Part shown: one piece after another, positions 1-8,040 of the stretch
Layout: every line of letters starts with the position of its first letter
Position numbering within the stretch: the first letter of the stretch is position 1
NCBI RefSeq assembly: GCF_001905125.1
Contig: NZ_LWLE01000012.1
Coordinates: 190,759-254,758 of the forward strand
Direction: 5' to 3'
Source: Streptomyces sp. TSRI0281
Lineage (GTDB): Bacteria > Actinomycetota > Actinomycetes > Streptomycetales > Streptomycetaceae
DNA length: 64,000 bases
Notes under the pieces: generated by a model
Databases searched by the model: none
Seen by the model: the letters and a program-made list of their open reading frames with translations, nothing else
Told to the model about the DNA's origin: nothing
Position numbers and translations under genes: made by a program

Positions 1-1422
1 CCGCAGCGACGGGCACAGATCGAGGATGCTGCGATGCCAGTTGTCGCACTCGTTGACTCCACACGCGTCGACGAGCTTGACGAACGCGACCTGTCCTTCG
101 TCCCGCACATCGACCGAGCCGTTCGCCGCCTTCAGCCATGCCGTCATCTCGCGGGCCATGGCGACGTAGTCGCAGCAGTCGCAGGCCACCTGCAACTCGG
201 GGTCGGCCACGACGGTGGAGAGATACGCGCGCTGCGTCCGCAGCAGCGCGGACAGGCTGTCGGAGTCCCGCCAACTCGTCGCCAGTTCGGCCTGCGTACG
301 TTCCGGCAGCCCCCGGAACACGAACCGGTGCCGCTGTCCCAGCCAGACGTAGTGGCTCCACAGGGCCCACGCATCCGTCTCGGACCGGGACCACGAGTCG
401 TCGCTGATGCGCTCCACGGCCCATTCGATCGCACCCCGCGCACCGGACTCGCAGAGGGTGTCGAGGAGATTGCGCTCCCCGCACATGGCCTCGTCCACCA
501 TGTCGACGCTACTGCAGATGATCATCACCCCGAGGCGGGCGACCACGCTCCGCGCGAACTCGTCGCAGTCGGCTTCGACGTCGCCGAGGATTCCGAAGTT
601 GACGAGTTCGGAGCCCAGCAGGACCGGGAGCGGGTCCACCCCGGCGGGGAGAGCCGCGTCGCACAGCCAGTGGGCGTCCACCCGCCCACCGGAGTCCACA
701 CCCTGACTGAGTCCGAGGCACACCACTTCTTCCGCGTCACGCACCCGGCCCGGCAGCGTCGTCGCCCGCTGCACCTTCAGCCAGTCCGCGTACTCGTAAT
801 GGTCTCCGCCCTGGTAGTCGCATGCCCAGCCGAGGCCCAGCCTCGATGCCGCCCAAAGGTCCGATCGGTCGCGGGCGAGCGGGAATCCGCTGGTCAGTAC
901 CAGGATCGCGCACTCGCCGACATGGTCGTCGCACAGCTCCGGGGCGGGCCGCAGGAACGGGTTCCTGCCGAGCAGCGAAAGCTCTTCGCCACCTCCTGGA
1001 TTCTCGAAATGGTTTCCTCGATGCCATTCCCGCAACACATCGCCCACCACCTTGAGGACGCTTCCCAGAATCGCCGCTTTGGTGATCCCGGCAGCACCCT
1101 TGTGTTCGTCCTTCAGCAGGCCGTCCATGTAAGCGCCGCGACTTGCCTTCTCGGGGATTCTCGCGGCCCTGTACGCGGTGGACAGCCAGCGGCCGCCACA
1201 TGCCGCGCACATCGCTTCCCGCCCATGGCCGCAGCCGCAGAGCGCGGACGGCGATGCCGGAACGTGCGCACCGAGCGCCGCGAAATACTTATAGGCCACA
1301 CGGATCAGGGATTCGACATCGGCGATCTCGCCCAGAGGAGCCGCGAATTGTTCGGGGAACCCTTCCGCTTGCCTTCCTTCGTGCGCGCATACGGCGAAAA
1401 TCGGCCAACTCTGATGACTCAT
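1..1422 (-). CDS. Hypothetical protein, C-terminus cut by window edge
   Basis: The minus strand is open for 474 codons from the ATG at 1422 to the left edge, so the protein is N-terminally complete and runs off the window. I do not recognise the family. It starts MSHQSWPIFAVCAHEG and has a Cys cluster near residues 62-75 (C-x-C, then C-x-x-C) that could bind metal; the rest looks globular with many Trp, Cys and acidic residues. GGTGG lies about 8 nt before the ATG. Long antisense frames on + cover the same bases but read as Arg/Pro/Gly-rich low-complexity protein, so I take the minus frame as real. No signal peptide or membrane segment is evident. Confidence 0.6.
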   Translation of the reverse strand, partial: MSHQSWPIFAVCAHEGRQAEGFPEQFAAPLGEIADVESLIRVAYKYFAALGAHVPASPSALCGCGHGREAMCAACGGRWLSTAYRAARIPEKASRGAYMDGLLKDEHKGAAGITKAAILGSVLKVVGDVLREWHRGNHFENPGGGEELSLLGRNPFLRPAPELCDDHVGECAILVLTSGFPLARDRSDLWAASRLGLGWACDYQGGDHYEYADWLKVQRATTLPGRVRDAEEVVCLGLSQGVDSGGRVDAHWLCDAALPAGVDPLPVLLGSELVNFGILGDVEADCDEFARSVVARLGVMIICSSVDMVDEAMCGERNLLDTLCESGARGAIEWAVERISDDSWSRSETDAWALWSHYVWLGQRHRFVFRGLPERTQAELATSWRDSDSLSALLRTQRAYLSTVVADPELQVACDCCDYVAMAREMTAWLKAANGSVDVRDEGQVAFVKLVDACGVNECDNWHRSILDLCPSLR

Positions 1423-1494
1423 ATCTGCTACCACCCGGAAATTTCGGCCTTCCAAATGCGCCTGCCGGTACGTTGACCACCGCATGCGTCATTG

Positions 1495-1532
1495 CTCCCG
1501 GGGGCGGCACTGTGCCGACGACAGCCCGGGAG
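1495..1532 (-). terminator. Short inverted repeat after the TetR gene
   Basis: CTCCCGGG at 1495-1502 pairs perfectly with CCCGGGAG at 1525-1532 across a 22-nt loop. It lies between the stop of the TetR gene and the start of the left-edge gene, both leftward. It may end the TetR transcript. There is no T-run, so this is weak. Confidence 0.3.
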
Positions 1533-1663
1533 GGCCGACAGACAGTGTGAGATTGCGCCCGCCGATCTGACCAGGCGTGACCTAGGTGCTGAAAGATCGA
1601 ACTACGGCGCGCCACCCGCGCGCTCCCCCTGCGCCACCTCGGCCCGCAGTTGCTCCCGAGGGC

Positions 1664-2302
1664 TCAGGGCGCATCCCCTGGACCGGGCAGCCGTGCCTGG
1701 TGCGGATGGGTGCGGAGTCCGTCGAGAATGATCGCCAGATAACGTCGCCACGCCTCGGACGGGTGTTCGGCGGGCAGGGACATGATGGCGTCGATCATCG
1801 CGGCGATCGGCGCGAGGTCGGCCTCGGTGATCCCGTCGCGCAGCGAGCCCTGGGTGCGGGCCCGCGCCACGAGCTGCTCGCAGTGCGAGGTGATCTCCCG
1901 CCGGGCTCGGGCCAGGCCGGCGCCTTCGACGGTGCCGTGGCGCATCAGCTCGCGCAGCCCGCGGTTGTGCGCGGCCCGTGCCAGGGCCCGCTCAAGGAAG
2001 CCGGCCAGGGCGGCGAAGGCGTCGCGCCCGGCCCGAGCCTCTTGCGCCATCGCCGCGATCTCGTCGAGCTCCTCGCCGAAAACGGCCTCCGCGAGCGCCT
2101 GTTTGTCGGGAAACTTCCGGTAGACGGTGCCGACTCCGAGGCCGGCGTGGTGCGCGACATCGTTGAGCGTGGCCTGAAGGCCGCGCGCGGCGAAGACCTC
2201 GCGCCCGGCCCGGAGGATGCGCCGGCGGTTGAGCTCGGCATCCCGCCTCAGCGGGCGTCCCGCCGTCACGGCGGGTTCCTCGTCCTCCCTCTGCCTGCCC
2301 AT
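1664..2302 (-). CDS. TetR/AcrR-family transcriptional regulator
   Basis: A 212-aa regulator with an N-terminal TetR helix-turn-helix (ILRAGREVFAARGLQATLND, then VGTVYRKFPDKQALAEAVF) and a helical ligand-binding domain. The start at 2302 (MGRQREDEEP) is chosen because AAGGAG lies 6 nt upstream; the frame continues further upstream without a better site. It is divergent from the SDR gene at 2462, and the 160-bp gap holds two inverted repeats sharing one core. The simplest reading is a local repressor of itself and the SDR gene. The ligand is unknown. Confidence 0.88.
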   Translation of the reverse strand: MGRQREDEEPAVTAGRPLRRDAELNRRRILRAGREVFAARGLQATLNDVAHHAGLGVGTVYRKFPDKQALAEAVFGEELDEIAAMAQEARAGRDAFAALAGFLERALARAAHNRGLRELMRHGTVEGAGLARARREITSHCEQLVARARTQGSLRDGITEADLAPIAAMIDAIMSLPAEHPSEAWRRYLAIILDGLRTHPHQARLPGPGDAP

Positions 2303-2333
2303 GAACGGCTCCTTCCGTCGGTGTAGCCCCATT

Positions 2334-2397
2334 GAACCGGATGCAGCATATCCGGTTCGTGGTACGGTCCCCGCATAAGCGGATACAGCATATCCGC
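2334..2397. promoter_or_regulatory. Two matched inverted repeats, probable TetR operators
   Basis: Arm GAACCGGAT (2334-2342) pairs perfectly with ATCCGGTTC (2350-2358). A second site has GCGGATA (2379-2385) paired with TATCCGC (2391-2397). The cores are almost identical: GGATGCAGCATATCC and GGATACAGCATATCC, with centres about 42 bp apart. They sit between the divergent TetR and SDR genes, where a TetR repressor would bind both promoters. That TetR binds here is inference. Confidence 0.72.
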
Positions 2398-2461
2398 ATA
2401 GTGGTTCCGTGAGATCGGGCCGCGTGTCCGTCACGCGGCCCGGAGGGAAGGGGAGTCGGGG

Positions 2462-3304
2462 ATGCGGACCGTGGTCATCACTGGAGGAACCGACGGGCTC
2501 GGCAAAGGGCTCGCTCTGCACTACCTGCGCCGAGGAGCGCGCGTACTCGCTGTGGGCAGCACACCCGCGAAGGGCGAGGCCCTGCTGGCGGAGGCGGCGG
2601 CCCTTTCGGCCGGTGACCGCGTCACCTTCCTGCGGGCCGACCTGACCTCGGTCGCGGCGGCCGAGGAACTCGTCGCCACGATCGAGAGCACCCGCACCTC
2701 GGTGGACACGCTGATCCTGTGCGCCCAGCGGTACCGGCTCTCCGGCCCCCGCACCGTCACCCGCGAAGGGTTCGAGCACAGCTTCGCCCTCGCCTATCTG
2801 AGCCGGTACGTCCTCGGCCACGGCCTGCGCACGGCGCTGGAGTCCGCACCACGGCCGGTCATCATGAACGTCGGCACCCCCGGCGTCCCCCTGGGCCGGA
2901 TCCGCTGGGACGACCTGCAACTGACGCGCCACTACAGCGGCACCAGGGCCACCCTGCAGTCGTTCCGCGCCAACGACCTGCTCGGCACGGCCTTCGCCAC
3001 CGTGTACGCCGGCACCCCCATCCGCTACATCGGCTACAACCCCGGGGTCGTGGCGACCGGCATGCCCGACCATCTTCCACAACCGCTGCGCACCCTCACC
3101 AAGGCGTCCTTCGCCCTGCTCGCCACCTCCGTGGCGAAGGCCGTCACACCCATGGCCCGCCTCCTGGACGAACCGCCGGCCGAACGCTTCACCGCCTACC
3201 GCGTCACTCGTCGACTGCCGCTGAAGGGGCCGTCGTTCGACCCGGACGCCGCACTGCGTCTGCACCGCCTCACCCAGGATCTGGTACGCGATCGGAGCGC
3301 GTAG
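2462..3304 (+). CDS. Short-chain dehydrogenase/reductase with atypical active site
   Basis: A 280-aa Rossmann-fold SDR. The cofactor motif TGGTDGLGKG is at residues 5-14 and fits NADP(H). The region where SDRs carry Y-x-x-x-K reads HYSGTRA, so the usual Lys is replaced by Arg; the fold is clear but activity is uncertain. GGAGGG lies upstream of the ATG. It is divergent from the TetR gene and shares its operator region, so it is probably the regulator's target. The substrate cannot be inferred, and it need not belong to the polyketide cluster that follows. Confidence 0.8.
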   Translation: MRTVVITGGTDGLGKGLALHYLRRGARVLAVGSTPAKGEALLAEAAALSAGDRVTFLRADLTSVAAAEELVATIESTRTSVDTLILCAQRYRLSGPRTVTREGFEHSFALAYLSRYVLGHGLRTALESAPRPVIMNVGTPGVPLGRIRWDDLQLTRHYSGTRATLQSFRANDLLGTAFATVYAGTPIRYIGYNPGVVATGMPDHLPQPLRTLTKASFALLATSVAKAVTPMARLLDEPPAERFTAYRVTRRLPLKGPSFDPDAALRLHRLTQDLVRDRSA

Positions 3305-3513
3305 TCATCGCGGCGGCCCAGCAACCTTGTGCAGCGAACAGAGTGAGGGGCGTGCGCTGATCCACGTCGCGTGCGAGGTACTACGAGCGCCCTGCCCGTA
3401 CGCCTGGTGGAGCTCTTTCTGATCATGCCCAATTGAGTACAAAGGAAATGTATCGCTCCCGGCGTCCGGCGGGTGACCGTCGGCCGTCGCGGTGACGAGA
3501 GGTGGGGGTGGGC

Positions 3514-3747
3514 ATGGCCGGCGAGGATGCGACGGGGGCAGGTCGGTTGGTGGTGCTGTGCGGTGGGCCGCCGGAACTCCCGCGTGTGCAACGGCTGCCG
3601 GAAGGGGGCGTCGCGGATACATCGCGGCTCATCGTGGCTTTCTACGGACGGCATCAGCGCTTCGTGCGCACCAGCGAGACGGCGTTGGTGGAGGGCCGGA
3701 CAGTGCCCGTGTTCCGGTTCCACTACAGCACGAAGATCGCCGAGTAG
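3514..3747 (+). CDS. Small DUF5988-like protein
   Basis: A 77-aa protein containing VVLCGGPPELP near the N-terminus and a C-terminal half (HQRFVRTSETALVEGRTVPVF) resembling the small DUF5988 proteins of Streptomyces, which are often found near biosynthetic genes and have no known function. The family call is from memory of the pattern. The ATG at 3514 follows a G-rich AGGTGGGGG stretch; GTG codons just upstream are alternatives. It lies 3 nt before the O-methyltransferase, so the two are probably cotranscribed. Confidence 0.55.
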   Translation: MAGEDATGAGRLVVLCGGPPELPRVQRLPEGGVADTSRLIVAFYGRHQRFVRTSETALVEGRTVPVFRFHYSTKIAE

Positions 3748-3750
3748 GCA

Positions 3751-4413
3751 GTGGCGCATCAGGTTTCGGTCGGCCCGGAGCTTCTGGAATATGTCAGGGA
3801 ATTCTCTCTCAGGGAAGATGAGATCCTGCGCGATCTGCGCCGGGTGACCGCGGAGTTGCCCGGTGGGGAATCGATGCACGTCATGGCCGAGGAGGGGCAG
3901 CTCCTCGCGTTTCTCATCGCGGCGGCGGGCGTCGCGGACGTGCTGGAAATCGGCACGTTCACCGGCTACAGCACCTTGTGGATGGCTCGCGCTCTTCCGC
4001 CGCACGGTCGATTGGTCACCTGCGAAATAAGCGAGCGGTGGCCCGAGATCGGTGCCGGCCATTGGCGGCGTGCCGGCGTTGAGGGACGGATCGACGTGCG
4101 CATCGGTGCGGCGATCGACACTCTTGAGGAGATGCTCGCCGACGGCCGCTCCGAGAGCTTCGGACTCATTTTCATCGACGCCGACAAGGCGAACTATCCG
4201 CGCTACTACGAGCCGGCGTTGCGGCTCGTGCGGCCGGGCGGACTGCTGGTGGTGGACAACACGCTTCTCGCGGGCCGGGTCATCGACCCCCTCGCCGACG
4301 ACGCGGACACCGCCGGTGTCCGTGAGGTCAACGCCAGGATCCGGGACGATCGGCGGGTCGACATCTGCATGCTCCCGATGGCCGACGGCATCACTCTGCT
4401 CCGCCGACGGTGA
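3751..4413 (+). CDS. SAM-dependent O-methyltransferase, FkbG-like
   Basis: A 220-aa class I methyltransferase of the caffeoyl-CoA/catechol OMT type. Motif I is EIGTFTGYST (about residues 67-76), and the metal/catalytic segment IFIDADKANYPRYYE (about 139-153) is followed by GGLLVVDNTL. In methoxymalonyl-ACP pathways, FkbG-type enzymes of this family methylate the 2-hydroxyl of hydroxymalonyl-ACP. The adjacent FkbH, FkbI, FkbJ and FkbK homologues make that the likely job, although this gene is on the opposite strand, convergent with fkbH. The GTG start is chosen by position after the upstream stop; its ribosome-binding site is weak. Confidence 0.8.
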   Translation: MAHQVSVGPELLEYVREFSLREDEILRDLRRVTAELPGGESMHVMAEEGQLLAFLIAAAGVADVLEIGTFTGYSTLWMARALPPHGRLVTCEISERWPEIGAGHWRRAGVEGRIDVRIGAAIDTLEEMLADGRSESFGLIFIDADKANYPRYYEPALRLVRPGGLLVVDNTLLAGRVIDPLADDADTAGVREVNARIRDDRRVDICMLPMADGITLLRRR

Positions 4414-4418
4414 CCGCT

Positions 4419-4448
4419 ACCGGACCGGACCGACCGGCCCGGTCCGGT
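4419..4448. terminator. Convergent hairpin between OMT and fkbH homologue
   Basis: ACCGGACCG (4419-4427) pairs perfectly with CGGTCCGGT (4440-4448) around a 12-nt loop. It fills the 45-bp gap between two convergent genes, as expected of a bidirectional terminator. No T-run. Confidence 0.55.
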
Positions 4449-4458
4449 GCCGTCGCGC

Positions 4459-5583
4459 TCAATCCGGAAGGCCCGCGCCCCCGGCCGGTGAGGCCCGGTC
4501 GGTGAGGTGCGGAGCGATCAGCCGGGCCACCGTGGGGGAGCCCCGCCGGTCGGCGACGAGGTGCAGCAGCTGGACATCGTCGCCGGAACGCCCTGAGACC
4601 GGACTCCGGCACTCGCAGGGCTGCTCATCGAAGCCGGCGAACCGGTAGGCGATCTCCATCATCCGGTTGCGGTCGGTGGCACGGAAGTCCGCCAGCAGGT
4701 GGACACCGGCTCGGGCGGCCTGGTCGACCAGCCAGTTCAGGATGAGCGTCCCCGCGCCGAACGCCACCACACGGCACGAGGTGGCCAGCAGCCGCAGGTG
4801 CCACGCCTCCGCGTGCTTCCTGAGGAGCAGCACACCCACGGCACCGTGCGGCCCGAAGCGGTCGGTGAGCGTCGTGACCAGAATCTCGTAGCCGGGGTGG
4901 GCGAGGAGCGCGCGCAGCACCTCGTCCGGGTAGTGCACCCCCGTCGCGTTCATCTGACTGGTGCGCAGGGTCAGTTCCTCGACCCGCGAGAGTTCGTCCT
5001 CCGTGGCCCGCCCGATGCTCATCACCATGTCCAGCGAGCGCAGGAAGTCCTCGTGCGAGCCGGTGAACCGCGCCCGCTCGTCCGTGCGCCGGAAGCCGGC
5101 CTGGTACATCCTCCGGCGCTGCCGTGAGTCGACGGTCACCGACCTCGGGCTGAACTCCGGCAGGCCGAGCAGCGTCGCGGCGGCCTCCGCGGGGTAGCAG
5201 CGCACCTCCGGCAGATGGTGGGCGACCTCGGCCCGTTCGGCCGGCTGGTCGTCGATGAAGGCGACGGTGCCGGGAGCGAAGCCCAACCGCTCGGTGATCC
5301 GGCGTACGGCGTCCGACTTGCGCCCCCAGCCGATCTCCGGGAGGACGAAGCAGTCGGCGACACCAAGCTCCTCCAGCCGTGCCCAGGCGTGGTCGTGGTC
5401 GTTGCGGCTGCACACCGACTGGAGGATGCCCCGCGCGTCCAGGCCGGTGATCACCTCGCGGATCGCTTCGGACAGGACGACGTCCTCGTCCTCCAGCAGT
5501 GTGCCGTGCCAGAGCGTGTTGTCGAGGTCCCAGACCAGGCACTTCACGGTCGCGGGCGGGACCGCCGGGGCGGTGTCGCTCAT
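4459..5583 (-). CDS. fkbH: FkbH-like glyceryl-ACP synthesis protein (HAD family)
   Basis: A 374-aa protein with the HAD motif WDLDNTLW (D19, D21) and a GNAT-like C-terminal half. Family members dephosphorylate 1,3-bisphosphoglycerate and pass the glyceryl group to an ACP; the Cys in the conserved S-C-R segment (here ATSCRVVAFG) is the likely glyceryl carrier. This is the entry step to hydroxy- or methoxymalonyl-ACP. It is last in a leftward operon after the dehydrogenases and ACP, 43 nt below the acyl-CoA dehydrogenase, with GGGAG about 7 nt before the ATG. Length fits the family. Glyceryl-ACP can also feed tetronates, but the complete oxidising set argues for malonyl-type extenders. Confidence 0.9.
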   Translation of the reverse strand: MSDTAPAVPPATVKCLVWDLDNTLWHGTLLEDEDVVLSEAIREVITGLDARGILQSVCSRNDHDHAWARLEELGVADCFVLPEIGWGRKSDAVRRITERLGFAPGTVAFIDDQPAERAEVAHHLPEVRCYPAEAAATLLGLPEFSPRSVTVDSRQRRRMYQAGFRRTDERARFTGSHEDFLRSLDMVMSIGRATEDELSRVEELTLRTSQMNATGVHYPDEVLRALLAHPGYEILVTTLTDRFGPHGAVGVLLLRKHAEAWHLRLLATSCRVVAFGAGTLILNWLVDQAARAGVHLLADFRATDRNRMMEIAYRFAGFDEQPCECRSPVSGRSGDDVQLLHLVADRRGSPTVARLIAPHLTDRASPAGGAGLPD

Positions 5584-5626
5584 GTCCGGCTCCCTGCGAC
5601 GACTTCTTCGACGGCCACGGGCGCGG

Positions 5627-6733
5627 TCACCTCCGGCCGAGCGCGTGCTCGGCCAGGATCAGCTGGCACACCTCGTTGCTGCCCTCGATGATTTCCATGA
5701 GCTTGGCGTCGCGGTACGCCCGCGCGACGATGTGCCCGTCCTGCGCCCCGGCCGACGCGAGCACCTGGACCGCGGCGGCCGCGCCCCTGGCCGCGTTCCG
5801 GGCACTGACGTACTTCGCCAGCACGATGGCGGTGGCCAGGTCGGCCCCGTTCTCGTCCCAGCGGCGGCTGGCGTGCTCGCAGGCCCGGGTGGCGACCTGC
5901 TCCGCGGCCCACAGGTCGGCCAGATGCCGGGCGACGAGCTGGTGCTGCCCCAGCGGCCGGCCGAACTGGTGCCGGGACGCCGCATGGTCGACGGCCGCCG
6001 CCACGCAGGCCCGCAGGATCCCGACACAGCCCCAGGCGACGGAGATCCGGCCGTAGGCCAGGGCCGTCGTCACGAGCAGGGACAGCGGCTGCCGCCCGCC
6101 TCCCAGCAGGCTGCCGATCGGCAACCGCACCTCGTCGAGCCGGACTTCCGCGTGCCCGGCCGCCCGGCAGCCCAGCGGATCGGCCACCCGCCGCACCTGG
6201 ACGCCGGGGGCGGCCCGGTCCACCACCACCACGGCACCCTCCTCACCCATCCGGGCGACGACCAGGAAGAGATCGGCGTAGGCGGCGGCGGTCACCCACT
6301 TCTTGTGACCGGTGAGCACCAGGGCGTCCCCGTCGACGGTGACGGTGGTCGCGATGGCCGACAGGTCGCTGCCCGCCTGCGGTTCACTGAAGGCCACGGC
6401 CGCCGTGACACCCGAGGCCAGCCGCGGCAGCAGATCCGCCGCCTGCGCCGGGTCACCGAGCCGTTCGACGGTCCACGCGGCCATGCCCTGCGAGGTCATG
6501 ACACTCCGCAGCGAGCCGCACAGGCTGCCGGCATGGGCGGTGAACTCGCCGCTGTCCGCGCTGGTCCACCCCGGTCCGCCGTACCGCACCGGGATCTGAG
6601 CGGTCAACTGCCCGGCCGCACCGAGCTTCCGCACCACATCCTCGGGCAGCCGGCCCGCCCGGTCCCAGGCGGACGCCCGGTCGCCGACCAGCTCGGTGAG
6701 CGCCGAGGACGCCGCGGCGACCGCTTCACGCAT
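5627..6733 (-). CDS. fkbI: Acyl-CoA dehydrogenase-like, FkbI homologue
   Basis: A 368-aa flavoprotein of the acyl-CoA dehydrogenase fold. The FAD segment is VTAAVAFSEPQAGSDLSA, and the C-terminal helix holds EIIEGSNEVCQLILAEHALG. In methoxymalonyl-ACP pathways this enzyme and the 3-hydroxyacyl dehydrogenase oxidise ACP-bound glyceryl to hydroxymalonyl. I place the start at 6733 (MREAVAAASS), where it overlaps the ACP stop by 8 nt; the open frame extends upstream only as out-of-frame ACP sequence. There is no strong ribosome-binding site, so translation is probably coupled to the ACP. Confidence 0.87.
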   Translation of the reverse strand: MREAVAAASSALTELVGDRASAWDRAGRLPEDVVRKLGAAGQLTAQIPVRYGGPGWTSADSGEFTAHAGSLCGSLRSVMTSQGMAAWTVERLGDPAQAADLLPRLASGVTAAVAFSEPQAGSDLSAIATTVTVDGDALVLTGHKKWVTAAAYADLFLVVARMGEEGAVVVVDRAAPGVQVRRVADPLGCRAAGHAEVRLDEVRLPIGSLLGGGRQPLSLLVTTALAYGRISVAWGCVGILRACVAAAVDHAASRHQFGRPLGQHQLVARHLADLWAAEQVATRACEHASRRWDENGADLATAIVLAKYVSARNAARGAAAAVQVLASAGAQDGHIVARAYRDAKLMEIIEGSNEVCQLILAEHALGRR

Positions 6734-7028
6734 GGGAGCCGCCCGGGGCCGGCTGCCGGAGCCGTTCGACCAGCGCGGCCATCCGCAGCACCGTACGGAA
6801 GTTCTCCATCCGCAGGTCGGAGCCGCGGATGGCAATGCCGTACGTCCGCTCCAGATGCACCACCAGCTCCATGGCGAAGAGCGAGGACAACCCACCGGAA
6901 CCGAAGACGTCCGCATCGGTCGCCCAGGTCCTCCCCGTCTGCCGCTCCAGGAACCGCAGCAGGTCCGTCCGGACGCTTCCCGGGCCGTCGACGGGTTCCG
7001 GCACCGGCCGGTCGGATGGCATGGTCAT
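6726..7028 (-). CDS. fkbJ: Discrete acyl carrier protein, FkbJ homologue
   Basis: A 100-aa carrier protein. The phosphopantetheine site lies in GGLSSLFAMELV; the residue before LFAM aligns with the Ser of FkbJ-type ACPs. It would carry the glyceryl, then hydroxymalonyl, then methoxymalonyl group through the cassette. The start at 7028 (MTMPSDRP) overlaps the upstream dehydrogenase stop in ATGA, so translation is coupled. A second ATG two codons in is an alternative. The longer upstream frame is only dehydrogenase sequence in another phase. Confidence 0.88.
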   Translation of the reverse strand: MTMPSDRPVPEPVDGPGSVRTDLLRFLERQTGRTWATDADVFGSGGLSSLFAMELVVHLERTYGIAIRGSDLRMENFRTVLRMAALVERLRQPAPGGSHA

Positions 7029-7918
7029 GCGTGTTCTCCCTCGTACTCGTAGAAGCCGCGCCCGCTCTTGCGGCCGAGGTGGCCCGCCCGCACCATCTCC
7101 AGCAGTAGGTCGCAGGGGCGGCACCCTTCGTCACCGGTCCGGCTGTGCAGCACCCACAGCGAGTCGACCAGGTTGTCCAGCCCGATGAGGTCGGCGGTAC
7201 GGAGCGGTCCCGTCGGATGACCCAGGCACCCCTGCATGAGCCGGTCGACCGCATCGGCGCTCGCGGTACCCGCCGCCACCACCCGGACCGCGTCGTTGAT
7301 CATGGGGTGCAGGATCCGGCTGGTGACGAAACCCGGCGCGTCGTCGACCACGATCGGAACGCGGCGCAGCGCGGCCAGCAGTGCCCGCAGCGCCTCCAGG
7401 GTGGCCTCGCCGGTGTGCGTACCCCGGATGACCTCGACCGTCCGGATCAGGTAGGGCGGATTCATGAAGTGGGTGCCGATCAGATCCACCGGCCGGGCCG
7501 TCGCCCGAGCGAGTTCGTCGATGGGAATCGCCGACGTGTTCGAGATGATCGGGGTACCGGGCGCGACCAGTGCGGACACGTCCGCGAGCACCTTCGCCTT
7601 GGCGTCGGCGTCCTCGGTGACCGCCTCGATCACCGCGGTGGGTGCCGCGTCGTCGGCCGCCACCAGGCGGTCGAGCGACAGACCGGTGACGAGAGCGCCG
7701 GGGACGGCCTCGTCCGGCAGCGCGCCCATCAGCCGTGCCATCCGTACCTGGTGGCCGATCCTCGCCGGGGCCGCGTCCAGCCGACGCCGGTCCAGGTCGA
7801 TCAGCGACACCGCGACGCCGTGGCCGACCGCCAGCGCGGCGATGCCCGACCCCATCACCCCCGCCCCGAGCACGGCCAATCGGTGCCCCGCTGCGGGCGT
7901 ACCGCTCTCCGCTGCCAT
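7025..7918 (-). CDS. fkbK: 3-hydroxyacyl-CoA dehydrogenase-like, FkbK homologue
   Basis: A 297-aa two-domain NAD-dependent dehydrogenase. The Rossmann motif GAGVMGSGIAA is near residues 16-26, with catalytic-region motifs TSAIPIDELA and GTHFMNPPYL. In the cassette it oxidises the primary hydroxyl of glyceryl-ACP. The start at 7918 (MAAESGTPAA) has AGAGGGA about 5 nt upstream. It is first of the four-gene leftward operon (HADH, ACP, acyl-CoA dehydrogenase, FkbH), separated from the Rieske gene by a very strong hairpin. The operon therefore has its own promoter or depends on readthrough. Confidence 0.9.
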   Translation of the reverse strand: MAAESGTPAAGHRLAVLGAGVMGSGIAALAVGHGVAVSLIDLDRRRLDAAPARIGHQVRMARLMGALPDEAVPGALVTGLSLDRLVAADDAAPTAVIEAVTEDADAKAKVLADVSALVAPGTPIISNTSAIPIDELARATARPVDLIGTHFMNPPYLIRTVEVIRGTHTGEATLEALRALLAALRRVPIVVDDAPGFVTSRILHPMINDAVRVVAAGTASADAVDRLMQGCLGHPTGPLRTADLIGLDNLVDSLWVLHSRTGDEGCRPCDLLLEMVRAGHLGRKSGRGFYEYEGEHA

Positions 7919-7972
7919 GTCGTCCCTCTTTCGGTCCCGGCCCGGCCGGCTCCCGGGCCACGTCGAAACACG

Positions 7973-8040
7973 GTGATCGCCGACGGCGGCGGCCCCGGGA
8001 GCGGCCTGCGCGCCCCCGGACCGCCGCCGTCGGCGATCAC
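7973..8040 (-). terminator. 20-bp perfect inverted repeat over the Rieske gene stop
   Basis: The 20-nt arm at 7973-7992 is the exact reverse complement of 8021-8040, with a 28-nt GC-rich loop. The right arm contains the Rieske stop codon (8037-8039), so the last codons of that gene are part of the stem. It lies 55 nt upstream of the next gene's start. It should terminate or attenuate the PKS operon before the extender-unit operon, or protect the upstream mRNA's 3' end. No T-run follows. Confidence 0.7.

Noticed and set aside
34..1476. A 480-codon + frame at the left edge
   Set aside because: Composition is His/Pro/Arg/Gly-rich with no motif; the minus frame gives a normal-looking protein.
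5255..7108. A 617-codon + frame over the FkbH/I/J genes
   Set aside because: Antisense shadow of recognisable enzymes.
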